Source: Methanoregula sp. (GTDB taxonomy: Archaea > Halobacteriota > Methanomicrobia > Methanomicrobiales > Methanospirillaceae). Taken from it: DNA of 64,000 bases. The notes under the pieces were generated by a model that was not told the DNA's origin, made no database searches, and saw nothing but the letters and a program-made list of their open reading frames with translations. Below are positions 25,235 through 33,226 of this stretch, in pieces. The position numbers were made by a program, and so were the translations under genes. How positions within the stretch are numbered: position 1 is the first letter of the stretch; each line of letters opens with the position of its first letter. The stretch covers positions 1 through 64,000 of the forward strand of contig JAJRCF010000007.1 in NCBI GenBank assembly GCA_028679075.1, written 5' to 3'.

Positions 25235-26167
25235 ATGAACAATAGAAATTCCATAAACGGACCGGTACCCGGGACAGATAGCTTACCGGGAACATACTGG
25301 CAGGAGCGGTGGAAGAAGCAGCGTCTTGCCCGGCTCGCCGTGCCACGCACCGGCTCCCCGGATTCGTTCTGGAACAATAAAAAAAGACTTTCCGATCACT
25401 TCATCCAGAACCTTGACAGCGGGAGGAAGGAAGCGGAGGAGCGGATTTCCGGCATGGGGATCCGTGACGGGTCGCGGGTGCTCGACATCGGGGCCGGCAC
25501 CGGCACGCTCGCCATCCCACTCGCCGTGCATGGCTGCGATGTCGTGGCCGTGGAACCCGGCGAAGAAATGCGCGATGCGCTCGGCCTGTACGAAAAACAG
25601 CAGCAGGTACGGCCCATCACGATCGTCCCGAAGCGCTGGGAGGAGGTGACACCAGAAGAACTGGGAGCGCCCTTCGATGTCGTGATCGCATCCTACAGCC
25701 TCATGATCACCGATATCGGCGACGCGATCCGGAAGATGCAGTCAGTCTGCACCGGCCAGGTGCACCTCTTCTGGTTTTTGACCCAGCCGTACACCGCCAT
25801 GCTCAATACGGCGCTCTGGCCACAAGTCCACGGCGCGGAATTTCCCGGCGAACCTACGGCAGACTGCCTCTGGCAGGTGCTGTATGAGATGGGGATCTAT
25901 GCAAATCTTACTGTTGAAGCGAGCTGCGAGCCGGCGTATTTCCCTACGATTGATGACGCAGCAAAGGATTTCTGCAAACGTCTTGACTGCACAACACCGG
26001 AACAGGACCGTGCCGTCCGCGAGTACTGCGAGACCACCCTTACAAAGACAGAACGGGGATACCGCGTTGCAGGTGAAGCGCTCGGGGCGCACATCTGGTG
26101 GGATGCGAATAGCAGCAGGTGTGCACAAGATCGGAGCAGGAATACCCTGAGATATCCCAACACCTGA
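25235..26167 (+). CDS. Class I SAM-dependent methyltransferase (paralog family, member 1)
   Basis: A 310-residue cytoplasmic enzyme. SAM motif I is VLDIGAGTGTLAIPLAVHGC (about residues 86-105), the acidic post-I residue is in VAVEPGEEMRDAL, and motif IV-like DVVIASYSLM is near 157. It belongs to a four-member family in this window (25235, 36525, 38928, 40439) sharing the N-terminal FWNNKK, KRWEEVTPEELGAPFD, VHLFWFL and LYEMGIYA. The family ends HIWW. The substrate is unknown; related genes sit beside FmdE and a Mop protein at 38600-41330. Confidence 0.82.
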   Translation: MNNRNSINGPVPGTDSLPGTYWQERWKKQRLARLAVPRTGSPDSFWNNKKRLSDHFIQNLDSGRKEAEERISGMGIRDGSRVLDIGAGTGTLAIPLAVHGCDVVAVEPGEEMRDALGLYEKQQQVRPITIVPKRWEEVTPEELGAPFDVVIASYSLMITDIGDAIRKMQSVCTGQVHLFWFLTQPYTAMLNTALWPQVHGAEFPGEPTADCLWQVLYEMGIYANLTVEASCEPAYFPTIDDAAKDFCKRLDCTTPEQDRAVREYCETTLTKTERGYRVAGEALGAHIWWDANSSRCAQDRSRNTLRYPNT

Positions 26168-26190
26168 TTTCTACCTCCTCATGATCCGCC

Positions 26191-26937
26191 ATGACAGAAA
26201 CCTTTGACCCTTTCTGGAAATATGACGAAGATGCCTGCCAGTACAATGAGTTTACAAGAGCCACATATGCCCGGATCTACCCGGTGATTGCCGACCAGAT
26301 CCTCGAACGCACCGGGATCACCCGGGGTGCCTGTCTTGACGTTGGATCCGGGCCGGCACTGCTTGCGATTGCCCTTGCCCTCCTGTCGGATCTCCGCGTT
26401 ACGGCACTCGACAGTTCACCGGAAATGTATGAACTGGCACGCAGGAATATCCGGGACCGGTGCATGGAGGCACTGGTGGTTCCCCTTATCGGGGATGTCC
26501 ACGCGATCCCGGCAGCGGATGCCGCGTTCAGTCTCGTGGTCAGCCGGGGGTCGTTCCATTCCTGGGAAGATCTTCCTGCAGCGTTTTTGGAAATCTCCCG
26601 GGTCCTACGGCCAGGTGGCATGGCCTATATCGGAGGAGGTTATGGCAGTGCCCGGATCCGTGACGAAGTACTTGCAGACCGCAGGGAGCGTGAGTTCGTT
26701 GGCGATCCCATGTATCCTCCAAGGCCCCGGTTCCCTAAGTTCAGTGTCAGTGAAATTGAGGTCTCGCTCGAAGTGGCCGGGATCAGCGATTACCGGATCC
26801 GCATTGATGATTCAGGATTCTGGATAATTATCCGGAAAAATGAAGAACAAAAAAACCGGCATGGTCCTGCGTTGGGTAAAGAAACCGGTCCGGAAAACCT
26901 GCCGCAATTTCACGATGGATTCTTTTTTACACAATGA
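26191..26937 (+). CDS. Class I SAM-dependent methyltransferase, UbiE-like
   Basis: A 248-residue methyltransferase. SAM motif I is CLDVGSGPALLAIALAL (about residues 48-64), followed by VTALDSSPEMYELARRN, a GDVHAIPAADAAFSLVVSRG segment (about 105-124) and ISRVLRPGGMAYIGGG. This is the UbiE/methyltransferase 11 layout, different from the upstream paralog family. The last 35 residues are polar and probably not part of the fold. It starts 23 bases after the preceding methyltransferase gene, so they may be co-transcribed. Confidence 0.8.
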   Translation: MTETFDPFWKYDEDACQYNEFTRATYARIYPVIADQILERTGITRGACLDVGSGPALLAIALALLSDLRVTALDSSPEMYELARRNIRDRCMEALVVPLIGDVHAIPAADAAFSLVVSRGSFHSWEDLPAAFLEISRVLRPGGMAYIGGGYGSARIRDEVLADRREREFVGDPMYPPRPRFPKFSVSEIEVSLEVAGISDYRIRIDDSGFWIIIRKNEEQKNRHGPALGKETGPENLPQFHDGFFFTQ

Positions 26938-27737
26938 TCGTGCACCAGTGTACGGGATGGAAAAACCGGCAGAGCGGCCTGCGCAAAAAAAGATCCTGCC
27001 CGGATAAAAAGTTTCGGAAACCGGCGTTTAGTACCCTGTCAGGATCCGGCTGCTATCCCTGCAACAACTCCTGCCACTCTTCCCCGATCACCCCGGATCC
27101 GGCACTCACAGCCGGTTCCGACCACGTCCCGAACCTTGTGGAAGGGGTCGATCCTCGAATTAAAAGGGCCCTATTAGCGCAGTTTTGCCTCTCCGGTGTG
27201 AAAAATAAAATTCCGGGGCAATACAGAGCGATTTAAAATGATTTCCGCAGGTGTTTTCATGGAATTCCGCAGTTTTTCGGGTTCCCGAAAAATGACCTTG
27301 CGGGGAAATCGTTCAAAATAACCTCTGTTTGCCAAAAGAGGGCTGATTTGGGGTATGGGGGCCTTGGCCCAACCAGTACTCTCCACGGGACAATTCTCCG
27401 ACGTCCGAAAGGTCGTAAGACCGTGAGGAAGAGAAGAACGCATCAGCGTTCTTCGAAGGTCGGCTGATGCCTCCCTTCTCATTTCTCGGGTTTGATAACC
27501 CTTGAAATTTCGAAGACCCTGCGGGCCTTCTCGTTGTCGAGGTCCTGATGCACCTCTCCAACTCATCAGAGTTCTTCGATTGAGCCCCGTTACCCGGGAG
27601 CCCTCCGGGAGACCATCTGATCCCCCTCATGATCTCAGTGCGAGCCAATCCGTAACGATATACAATTTGCCAAATCGATTTAATTCAATTTAACTGATTT
27701 TGATCAATGTAAAAAAATTAAATATAACTTCGAAAAA
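26938..27737. other. Long gene-free region with structured repeat
   Basis: No convincing protein gene is present. The region contains repeat copy 1 (27165-27522) and further small inverted repeats up to about 27625: CTGATG/CATCAG around 27550-27572 and CCCGG/CCGGG around 27593-27610. AT-rich promoter DNA for pilin array 2 follows. Confidence 0.6.
27165..27522. repeat. Structured dispersed repeat, copy 1 (about 358 bp)
   Basis: It matches 34446-34751 over about 300 bases with many exact blocks, including TTAGCGCAGTTTTGCCTCTC, ATGATTTCCGCAGGTGTTTT, GAATTCCGCAGTTTTTCGG and GACGTCCGAAAGGTCGTAAG. Small hairpins are built in: GGTC-GTAA-GACC with a GNRA-type loop, GAAGAACGC-ATCA-GCGTTCTTC, and GGGTT-TGAT-AACCC. 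Copy 1 has about 70 bases between two CGAAG blocks that copy 2 lacks. No plausible transposase or open frame belongs to it. Confidence 0.85.
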
Positions 27738-27758
27738 TTAACAAAAGATCATTGTTAA
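27738..27758. promoter_or_regulatory. Inverted-repeat element upstream of pilin array 2
   Basis: TTAACAA-AAGATCA-TTGTTAA has perfect 7-base arms and a 7-base spacer, directly before an AT-rich TATA-like stretch. It matches the element before array 1. Confidence 0.65.
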
Positions 27759-27786
27759 ATATTTTTAATTAATAATGGTGATGGAC

Positions 27787-27837
27787 ATGGCAGGACAAGT
27801 ATACAGCCGTGCGGTTGCCGCTCGTGCTCCGTCATGA
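27787..27837 (+). CDS. Candidate 16-residue leader peptide of pilin array 2
   Basis: MAGQVYSRAVAARAPS, 16 codons then TGA, preceded by GGTGAT. It is the counterpart of the frame at 20198-20248 in the other array leader. A further in-frame ATG two codons upstream (27781) is possible. Translation is not shown. Confidence 0.4.
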   Translation: MAGQVYSRAVAARAPS

Positions 27838-27875
27838 TATTGTTCTCATGGAGATTTGAGCAAGAGGAAGAACCT

Positions 27876-28586
27876 ATGCATTTTCAGAAGAGACTGACAA
27901 GAAAAAATGGCGACACGGGCGTCTCACCGGTGATTGGGGTGATGCTGATGCTCGTTATCGTCATCATCATCGCGGCAGTAGTTTCCGCGTTTGCCGGGGG
28001 TACTGTAAGCGGAACACAGAAAGCCCCATCGCTCACTGCTGAGTTCCATATTAAGAACGGGGGGACTGCTGCCACTTCGTACTTCTCTATGAAAGTACTG
28101 GGGGTCAGCGAGCCGATCCCGACAAATAACCTGAGAGTAATTACGTCGTGGACGACTACCAACAAGACGCCCGGTGATGACTTTGGAAAAGCGATCAATG
28201 GCGGAAATACGACTTACGCAGGAATTGGAGGAGTCTCCATTCCGGATGAAATAGCCGGTACCAGTTCCATAACCGTCCCTACCGGCTATGGCAATGGAGT
28301 TCAGAATTGGGCAAACGACACGTATCACCCGGAGGAGACAATGTGGGGGAATTTCACCCTGACTTCCGGAACCTCGACATTTGATAGACCCGTGGATTAT
28401 GGAACTGGAATATCAACGGGATCTTATTGGTACAATTCAGATTCCCACAGCACTGATCCCATGGAAGCTATCCTTGGCACAAAATGGAATCACCTGAGAG
28501 CAGGTGATACCGTGACCGTACGCATCATGGCTGCAAACTCCGGAAAAATACTCGTGGACCAGAATGTCCTTGTGGAGGGTCCATGA
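27876..28586 (+). CDS. Type IV pilin-like protein, subtype A (A4)
   Basis: A 236-residue pilin, first gene of array 2. ATG 27876 is preferred by analogy with A1; the upstream FSWRFEQEEEP frame is shared by both arrays. The signal region is MHFQKRLTRKNGDTGVSPVI, almost identical to A1. The mature part diverges more than other A genes: LTAEFHIKNGGTAATSYFSM, VLGVSEPIPTNNLRVITSWT, WGNFTL, MEAILGTKWNHLRAGDTVTV. It has no cysteines. Confidence 0.87.
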   Translation: MHFQKRLTRKNGDTGVSPVIGVMLMLVIVIIIAAVVSAFAGGTVSGTQKAPSLTAEFHIKNGGTAATSYFSMKVLGVSEPIPTNNLRVITSWTTTNKTPGDDFGKAINGGNTTYAGIGGVSIPDEIAGTSSITVPTGYGNGVQNWANDTYHPEETMWGNFTLTSGTSTFDRPVDYGTGISTGSYWYNSDSHSTDPMEAILGTKWNHLRAGDTVTVRIMAANSGKILVDQNVLVEGP

Positions 28587-29116
28587 TACCGAAGAATGAG
28601 CAGGCTGTCTCACCGATTGTCGGCGTGATGCTGATGCTGGTTGTTACCATCATCATTGCGGCACTGGTCTCCGCATTCAGCGGGGGAGCGGTGAGCGGGA
28701 CCCAGAAAGCCCCCCAGGCAACGATCCAGGCAACCTACAGTCAGACAACCGGGATGACCATCTCCCACGGCGGCGGGGATCCGATACCGCTTGCCACGAC
28801 AAAGGTCATCGTGAAACCTTTGCGATCGTTCGGGGAAGATGCCACCCGGTACTCATGGGTGGTGAACAAGAGTTATGTCCTTAACAGCGCAGGCCTGACC
28901 TGGGCGACCGCACGGGCATTCATTCCCGGCGACACGGTCACCATCAGTTCGGCCAACCTGAGCTACGTCCAGCAGCGGCCGGATATGACAACGGACGAAC
29001 AGGATCCGTCATTCGGGTTTACCAACTCAAACAACTTAGGACTCTCCTTCGAGCTCCAGTTCCAGGATTCCAGCGGGAAGACCATCGGGCAGAGCACCGT
29101 GACGATCAGCCGGTGA
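28583..29116 (+). CDS. Type IV pilin-like protein, subtype B (B4)
   Basis: A 177-residue pilin whose ATG overlaps the A4 stop (ATGA), showing direct coupling of the A/B pair. The signal region is MIPKNEQAVSPIVGVMLML. Subtype B marks: PQATIQATYSQTTGMTISHG, GGDPIPLATTKVIV, NSNNLGLSFELQFQDSSGK. It is the shortest B member of the two arrays. Confidence 0.87.
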   Translation: MIPKNEQAVSPIVGVMLMLVVTIIIAALVSAFSGGAVSGTQKAPQATIQATYSQTTGMTISHGGGDPIPLATTKVIVKPLRSFGEDATRYSWVVNKSYVLNSAGLTWATARAFIPGDTVTISSANLSYVQQRPDMTTDEQDPSFGFTNSNNLGLSFELQFQDSSGKTIGQSTVTISR

Positions 29117-29125
29117 GATGACAGT

Positions 29126-29890
29126 ATGACACGCAGGTACCATACATCCAGAGAGGACCACGCGGTCTCACCGGTGGTGGGAGTGATGCTGATGCTGGTT
29201 GTCACGATCATCATCGCAGCAGTTGTTACCGGGTTCTCCGGAGGGCTGATCGGGAAGGTCGACGAGAAGGCCCCGACCCTCACCGTGGACGTGAAGATCA
29301 TCAACATGGGGAGCTGGACCGGGAGCGGGTTCTTTGCAACCGTTACTTCGGTAAGTGGGCCAATCTCGACCAGGGATATCAAGATCGTGACGTCGTGGAC
29401 GGCCTCACGGTCGTCCGCCAACGCATTTCAGAGTATATCCGGCGGGAATACGACCCGGCCGGGGATGACCAATGTAAATGCACTCGGGGATCCGACAATC
29501 CCCGTCAGCTTGGTCGCGCCGTTCGGCACCGGACCGGGAATCAACGGGAGTGCAACGATCGGATCTCTCGATACGGACGCGGCAACGTTTTCGAGCCTTT
29601 GGCAGCAGTTTGGGAATTATTCACTGATGTCGGGGACTACCCTGACGGCACAGCCGTGCGGGGCGGCAGACTTAGAGACTATCGGCGGCTCGAGCGCCGA
29701 CCAGGGATACGGAGTCCGAACCATGTATCAGTACGCACCAGAGGGAGCGACCTATCTCGATCCCGCTTCAGCAGTCCTCGGGCCTCACTGGGAGAGCCTG
29801 AAGGCGGGGGACAGAGTGAACGTGAAGGTGATCTACACACCCACCGGGTCGGTCATCTTCCAGAAGGATATACCGGTAACGGAGGGATAA
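29126..29890 (+). CDS. Type IV pilin-like protein, subtype A (A5)
   Basis: A 254-residue pilin starting MTRRYHTSREDHAVSPVVGV. Subtype A marks: LTVDVKIINMGSW, GSGFFATVTSVSGPISTRDI, SLWQQFGNYSL, GTTLTAQPCGA, SAVLGPHWESLKAGDRVNVK. GGTGAGATG precedes the start. It shares the VAPFGTGPGINGS segment with A6. Confidence 0.87.
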   Translation: MTRRYHTSREDHAVSPVVGVMLMLVVTIIIAAVVTGFSGGLIGKVDEKAPTLTVDVKIINMGSWTGSGFFATVTSVSGPISTRDIKIVTSWTASRSSANAFQSISGGNTTRPGMTNVNALGDPTIPVSLVAPFGTGPGINGSATIGSLDTDAATFSSLWQQFGNYSLMSGTTLTAQPCGAADLETIGGSSADQGYGVRTMYQYAPEGATYLDPASAVLGPHWESLKAGDRVNVKVIYTPTGSVIFQKDIPVTEG

Positions 29891-29894
29891 GAAG

Positions 29895-30503
29895 ATGGAA
29901 CCAGTCAGTCATGACGCAGTATCGCCGGTGATCGGTGTGATGCTGATGCTCGTTGTCGTGATCATCATCGCGGCCGTAGTATCGGCATTTGCCAGCGGGA
30001 CGATGGGGAATACCGCCAAGCCCCCTTCGGCAACGATCAAGGGAATCTTCAGCCAGTCGGGAGGGATGCAGATCATCCATACCGGCGGCGATGTCCTTCC
30101 AACGGCAAATCTCGTCTTCACCGTGAGTAACGACGCCTCCTTCGGGCAGGCCCTCGGGACGATGACCACGCAGGTGCTCGATAAGAAAATTATCACGGAT
30201 TCCAAGGGAAACCAGCTGATCAACACGGACGGGACAACGAATGTGACCTCGTTAGGGCCGGGACAGACGCTGTACATCAGCCAAGCAAATTTAGCGCCCA
30301 AATATCTCCAGCCACAGGTTGTACCTAACGAGGGTACCATCTCGTTTGGCGGACGGATCTGGACGTATACGATGGAGAAACCATCGTACTGGAAGATGTG
30401 CTTTGTCAACCCCGACAATGTCGGAAAGACCTTCACCCTCCTCGTGAGCGACAAGAGCTCGGGAGCGGTGGTGGCCAGAAATACGGTGGTTGTCGAGCCA
30501 TAA
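29895..30503 (+). CDS. Type IV pilin-like protein, subtype B (B5)
   Basis: A 202-residue pilin starting MEPVSHDAVSPVIGVMLMLV 4 bases after A5, with GGAGGGAT upstream. Subtype B marks: PPSATIKGIFSQSGGMQIIH, GGDVLPTANLVFTV, SFGQALGTMTTQVLDKKII, CFVNPDNVGKTFTLLVSDKS. Confidence 0.87.
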   Translation: MEPVSHDAVSPVIGVMLMLVVVIIIAAVVSAFASGTMGNTAKPPSATIKGIFSQSGGMQIIHTGGDVLPTANLVFTVSNDASFGQALGTMTTQVLDKKIITDSKGNQLINTDGTTNVTSLGPGQTLYISQANLAPKYLQPQVVPNEGTISFGGRIWTYTMEKPSYWKMCFVNPDNVGKTFTLLVSDKSSGAVVARNTVVVEP

Positions 30504-30538
30504 ACGGTCATCAGGGTAGATGAGGAGAGGAAGACCGT

Positions 30539-31552
30539 ATGCATCTTTGGAATGGAGTGACAGGAAACGATAACGACAAGGGCGTCTCTGTGGTGGTTGG
30601 CATCATGCTGATGCTCGTTGTCGTCGTCATCATCGCGGCCCTGGTCTCGGGGTATGCCGGAGGGATGATCAAGACAAACCAGAAGGCTCCGAACCTCGCG
30701 ATGGACGTGAAGATCACGAACGATGGGTACTGGCACGGGAGCGGGTTCTTCGCAACTGTTACCGCGGTAAGCGAACCGATCCCGACAAAAGACCTCAGGA
30801 TCCTGACCTCGTGGAAGCACGGCACGGAGATCGGAGGAGCTACGACAGTAGCGGACACGCAGAATATCAATACACTCTTTGCTCCGAATACTACGCTCGG
30901 CAGCGGACTCTATGTCGCCCCGTTCGGCATCGGACCGGGAGTCAACGAGACGGGAACGCTTTGGGGCGAAGATACGAATACGACTGCATTTTCAGGCGCC
31001 TGGCAGCAGTTCGGGAATTACACGCTGGTACCGGGGACAACCCTGACGGCTCAGCCATGCGGGGCAAAAGACGGGGGCCGTTTCGGCAGCTCGGGGGAGA
31101 ACAACCATTACGGGGGGTATGGCGCAGACAATGCATCATACGAGGTCTGGGTTGAGGATGTTACCACGACTTGTTATTATAGGTTTACTGTGAAAACTGG
31201 CACGATTAATTCATGGGGTTGTTGTGCAGTTGGGGATACAACCTGTTCAGCGTATAAAAATTATGCATACTATCTGCCAGGTGGATCAATGTATAAGTAC
31301 ATAGAATCTGGTAGATATCAGGTATATACTCAAGAGGTAACAACACCCGGTCATTATAACCCCGTGGCTGCAACAAGCGCCACAAAATATAGGTATGTCA
31401 ACTGCGGCAGCAGCTGTATCGATCCCGCCAAAGCGCTTCTCGGCACCAACTGGAATAACCTGATACCGGGGGATACCGTGAACGTCAGGGTGATCCACAT
31501 CCCGACCGGGAAGACGATCTTCAACCAGGACGTACCGGTGACGGAGGCCTGA
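30539..31552 (+). CDS. Type IV pilin-like protein, subtype A with AT-rich cysteine insert (A6)
   Basis: A 337-residue pilin, the longest here, behind GAGGAGAGG. The signal region is NDNDKGVSVVVGIMLML, with SVVVG in place of SPVVG. The A frame is normal up to GTTLTAQPCGAKDGGRFG and from SCIDPAKALLGTNWNNLIPG onwards. Between them (about 31140-31400) is an AT-rich insert rich in Tyr and Cys (TTCYYRFTVK, WGCCAVGDTTCSAYKNYAYY). Codon choice in the insert differs sharply from the flanks. No B partner follows. Confidence 0.86.
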   Translation: MHLWNGVTGNDNDKGVSVVVGIMLMLVVVVIIAALVSGYAGGMIKTNQKAPNLAMDVKITNDGYWHGSGFFATVTAVSEPIPTKDLRILTSWKHGTEIGGATTVADTQNINTLFAPNTTLGSGLYVAPFGIGPGVNETGTLWGEDTNTTAFSGAWQQFGNYTLVPGTTLTAQPCGAKDGGRFGSSGENNHYGGYGADNASYEVWVEDVTTTCYYRFTVKTGTINSWGCCAVGDTTCSAYKNYAYYLPGGSMYKYIESGRYQVYTQEVTTPGHYNPVAATSATKYRYVNCGSSCIDPAKALLGTNWNNLIPGDTVNVRVIHIPTGKTIFNQDVPVTEA

Positions 31553-31556
31553 TACG

Positions 31557-32288
31557 GTGAGACCATCCGACACGCAAGCGGTCTCAGCGGTTGTCGGCGT
31601 GATGCTGATGCTGGCCGTCACGATCATCATCGCGGCAGTGGTGGCCGGGTTCTCCGGTGGGATGATCGGGACTGTCCAGAAGACCCCGAACCTCATTCTG
31701 GACGTGAAGATTGTCAACAGCGGGTTTTGGACAACGAGCGGGTTCTCTGCCATCGTTGTCGAGACGAGCAGACCGATCCCGACAAGGGATATCAAGATCG
31801 TAACGTCGTGGACTATCGTCAACAGAACCACGGGCGAACTGGAGACCGGCGGAAGCACGGTAATGCCGGATGTCGATAACATCAATCACGATGTCTGTAA
31901 TGCGAATCAATGGACGCCTACTGATCCTTCAATAGCTGCACCTTTCTCGACCGGATTTAACTCTGGGCGAGTAGAGTCCCAGTACCAATTCGGGTCATAT
32001 ACGCTGGTACCGGGATCCACCATGTCGGCCCCCACCCAGCATTGTCTATGTCTATGTTTTTATGATAGCACATGTCCGACTGCTTCCAATAACTGTATTG
32101 ATTCCGGTGCGTACGGGACCAGACAGCAGTACGCCTATCCAGATCCCACCTTTATCGATGCTGCCACAGCGGTTCTTGGGGAGGGTTGGCAACAACTGCG
32201 AGCCGGAGATACCGTAAATGTCAAGGTGATCCATACCCCGACCAACAAGATCCTCTTCAACAAAAACGTACTGGTGACGGAGGGATGA
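31557..32288 (+). CDS. Type IV pilin-like protein, subtype A with cysteine cluster (A7)
   Basis: A 243-residue pilin from GTG 31557, 4 bases after A6. The signal region is MRPSDTQAVSAVVGVMLMLA, with SAVVG in place of SPVVG. Subtype A marks: LILDVKIVNSGFW, TSGFSAIVVETSRPIPTRDI, YQFGSYTL, TAVLGEGWQQLRAGDTVNVK. The variable region carries a cysteine cluster (HCLCLCFYDSTCPTASNNC). Confidence 0.86.
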   Translation: MRPSDTQAVSAVVGVMLMLAVTIIIAAVVAGFSGGMIGTVQKTPNLILDVKIVNSGFWTTSGFSAIVVETSRPIPTRDIKIVTSWTIVNRTTGELETGGSTVMPDVDNINHDVCNANQWTPTDPSIAAPFSTGFNSGRVESQYQFGSYTLVPGSTMSAPTQHCLCLCFYDSTCPTASNNCIDSGAYGTRQQYAYPDPTFIDAATAVLGEGWQQLRAGDTVNVKVIHTPTNKILFNKNVLVTEG

Positions 32289-32381
32289 GCCGAGGGGACC
32301 ACCCCATACTCCTCACCGGTGATCGACGCGATGCCGATGCCGTACGTGAAAAATCCCCATGAAATGCCCGGGGCAGACTGA
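32289..32381 (+). pseudogene. Decayed pilin N-terminus after A7
   Basis: In the A7 frame, straight after its stop codon, the sequence reads YSSPVIDAMPMPYVKNP and stops at 32379-32381. The DNA TCACCGGTGAT and the two GATGC repeats match the conserved start of the pilin genes (SPVIGVMLML), with the early differences all being transitions. The membrane helix is lost. It may be the remains of the B gene expected here. Confidence 0.45.
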
Positions 32382-32815
32382 CTGAGGGAAAACAATTTGT
32401 TAGCGTCGGGGCGGTTAACTCCCGGAATTTTTTTTAATCACGCCGCGAACGGCACAGGAAAAAGAACAATCCACCGGTAGCCGCTGCGGGGGATACTAGC
32501 TGCTTTTCTGGCAGGATATGATCATGTCGGGTCCCGGTCTTTTTAGTCCGGGCAGGATCTATGTTATTGCAGGCCGGTCTGCCGGATTTTTTCCATCGTG
32601 AATATGAGGATAGAGTCTTTTGGGATATCTCCCCGCGGGAACCAACTGGCTGAAGACTGGATCGTACCGGGGCTCATGTAAGGTGTTTACCGCCCCATGC
32701 TCATTCCCTGCCCCTCTTCATTTTACGGTCTCCAGTGAATAGCGGCATTAAAAATTTTAATTAATTAAAAAATTATCATCCAAAAAATATTAATACTAAT
32801 AGGTAAATCAGAATT
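32382..32815. other. Gene-free gap after pilin array 2
   Basis: Contains a T-run after CCGGAA (about 32427-32436) that could end array 2 transcripts, and AT-rich promoter-like DNA from about 32750. No gene was recognised. Confidence 0.4.
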
Positions 32816-32840
32816 AATTAACAAAATGTAATTGTTAATT
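32816..32840. promoter_or_regulatory. Inverted-repeat element before a small secreted protein gene
   Basis: AATTAACAA-AATGTAA-TTGTTAATT has perfect 9-base arms and the same 7-base spacer as the elements before both pilin arrays. Confidence 0.6.
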
Positions 32841-32860
32841 AATAATTATTGATCGGGAGA

Positions 32861-33085
32861 ATGATGAAAATTACTGCGATAATTCTGGCCTGCCTAACCT
32901 GTATCCCCGGGATTACTGCAGGCTTTACTGGCATACCCGACACTACTGCCTCCTGCAACGGCAGCAGCAGCAATCCCCTTGGCCAGTGGCAGAAGACTTT
33001 TCACCGGCGCCGGGGAATCTCCTCTCCCGATACGGCACATGCCATCAGTACTTTTCCAGAATACCGGGACACCGTGAGGGGGTGA
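32861..33085 (+). CDS. Small secreted hypothetical protein
   Basis: A 74-residue frame from ATG 32861. MMKITAIILACLTCIPGITA is a clear signal peptide, followed by about 50 polar residues with one cysteine. GGGAGA abuts the start, which is closer than ideal, so ATG 32864 may be used. It lies behind the same inverted repeat as the pilin arrays. I do not recognise a family; the second half may not be conserved. Confidence 0.5.
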   Translation: MMKITAIILACLTCIPGITAGFTGIPDTTASCNGSSSNPLGQWQKTFHRRRGISSPDTAHAISTFPEYRDTVRG

Positions 33086-33226
33086 TCATGACCGAAAATG
33101 TAAAAAAGTAAATCCGGAATGGTGCCCCCCGCCATGGGAACATGCAAGGAGGATACCATGAACAAGAACAATGAATTGAACCCGGCGGGATATCTCCCCG
33201 TCGTAAGAAGATGCAAGGAGAAAACC

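Noticed and set aside
26934-27236. A 100-residue plus-strand frame after the UbiE-like methyltransferase
   Set aside because: Composition is not protein-like, it overlaps the methyltransferase stop and runs into the structured repeat.
20330-32340. Recurring DNA block encoding SPVIGVMLMLVVVIIIAA, considered as a DNA repeat
   Set aside because: The repeats are in frame in every pilin gene and vary mostly at third positions, so protein constraint explains them.
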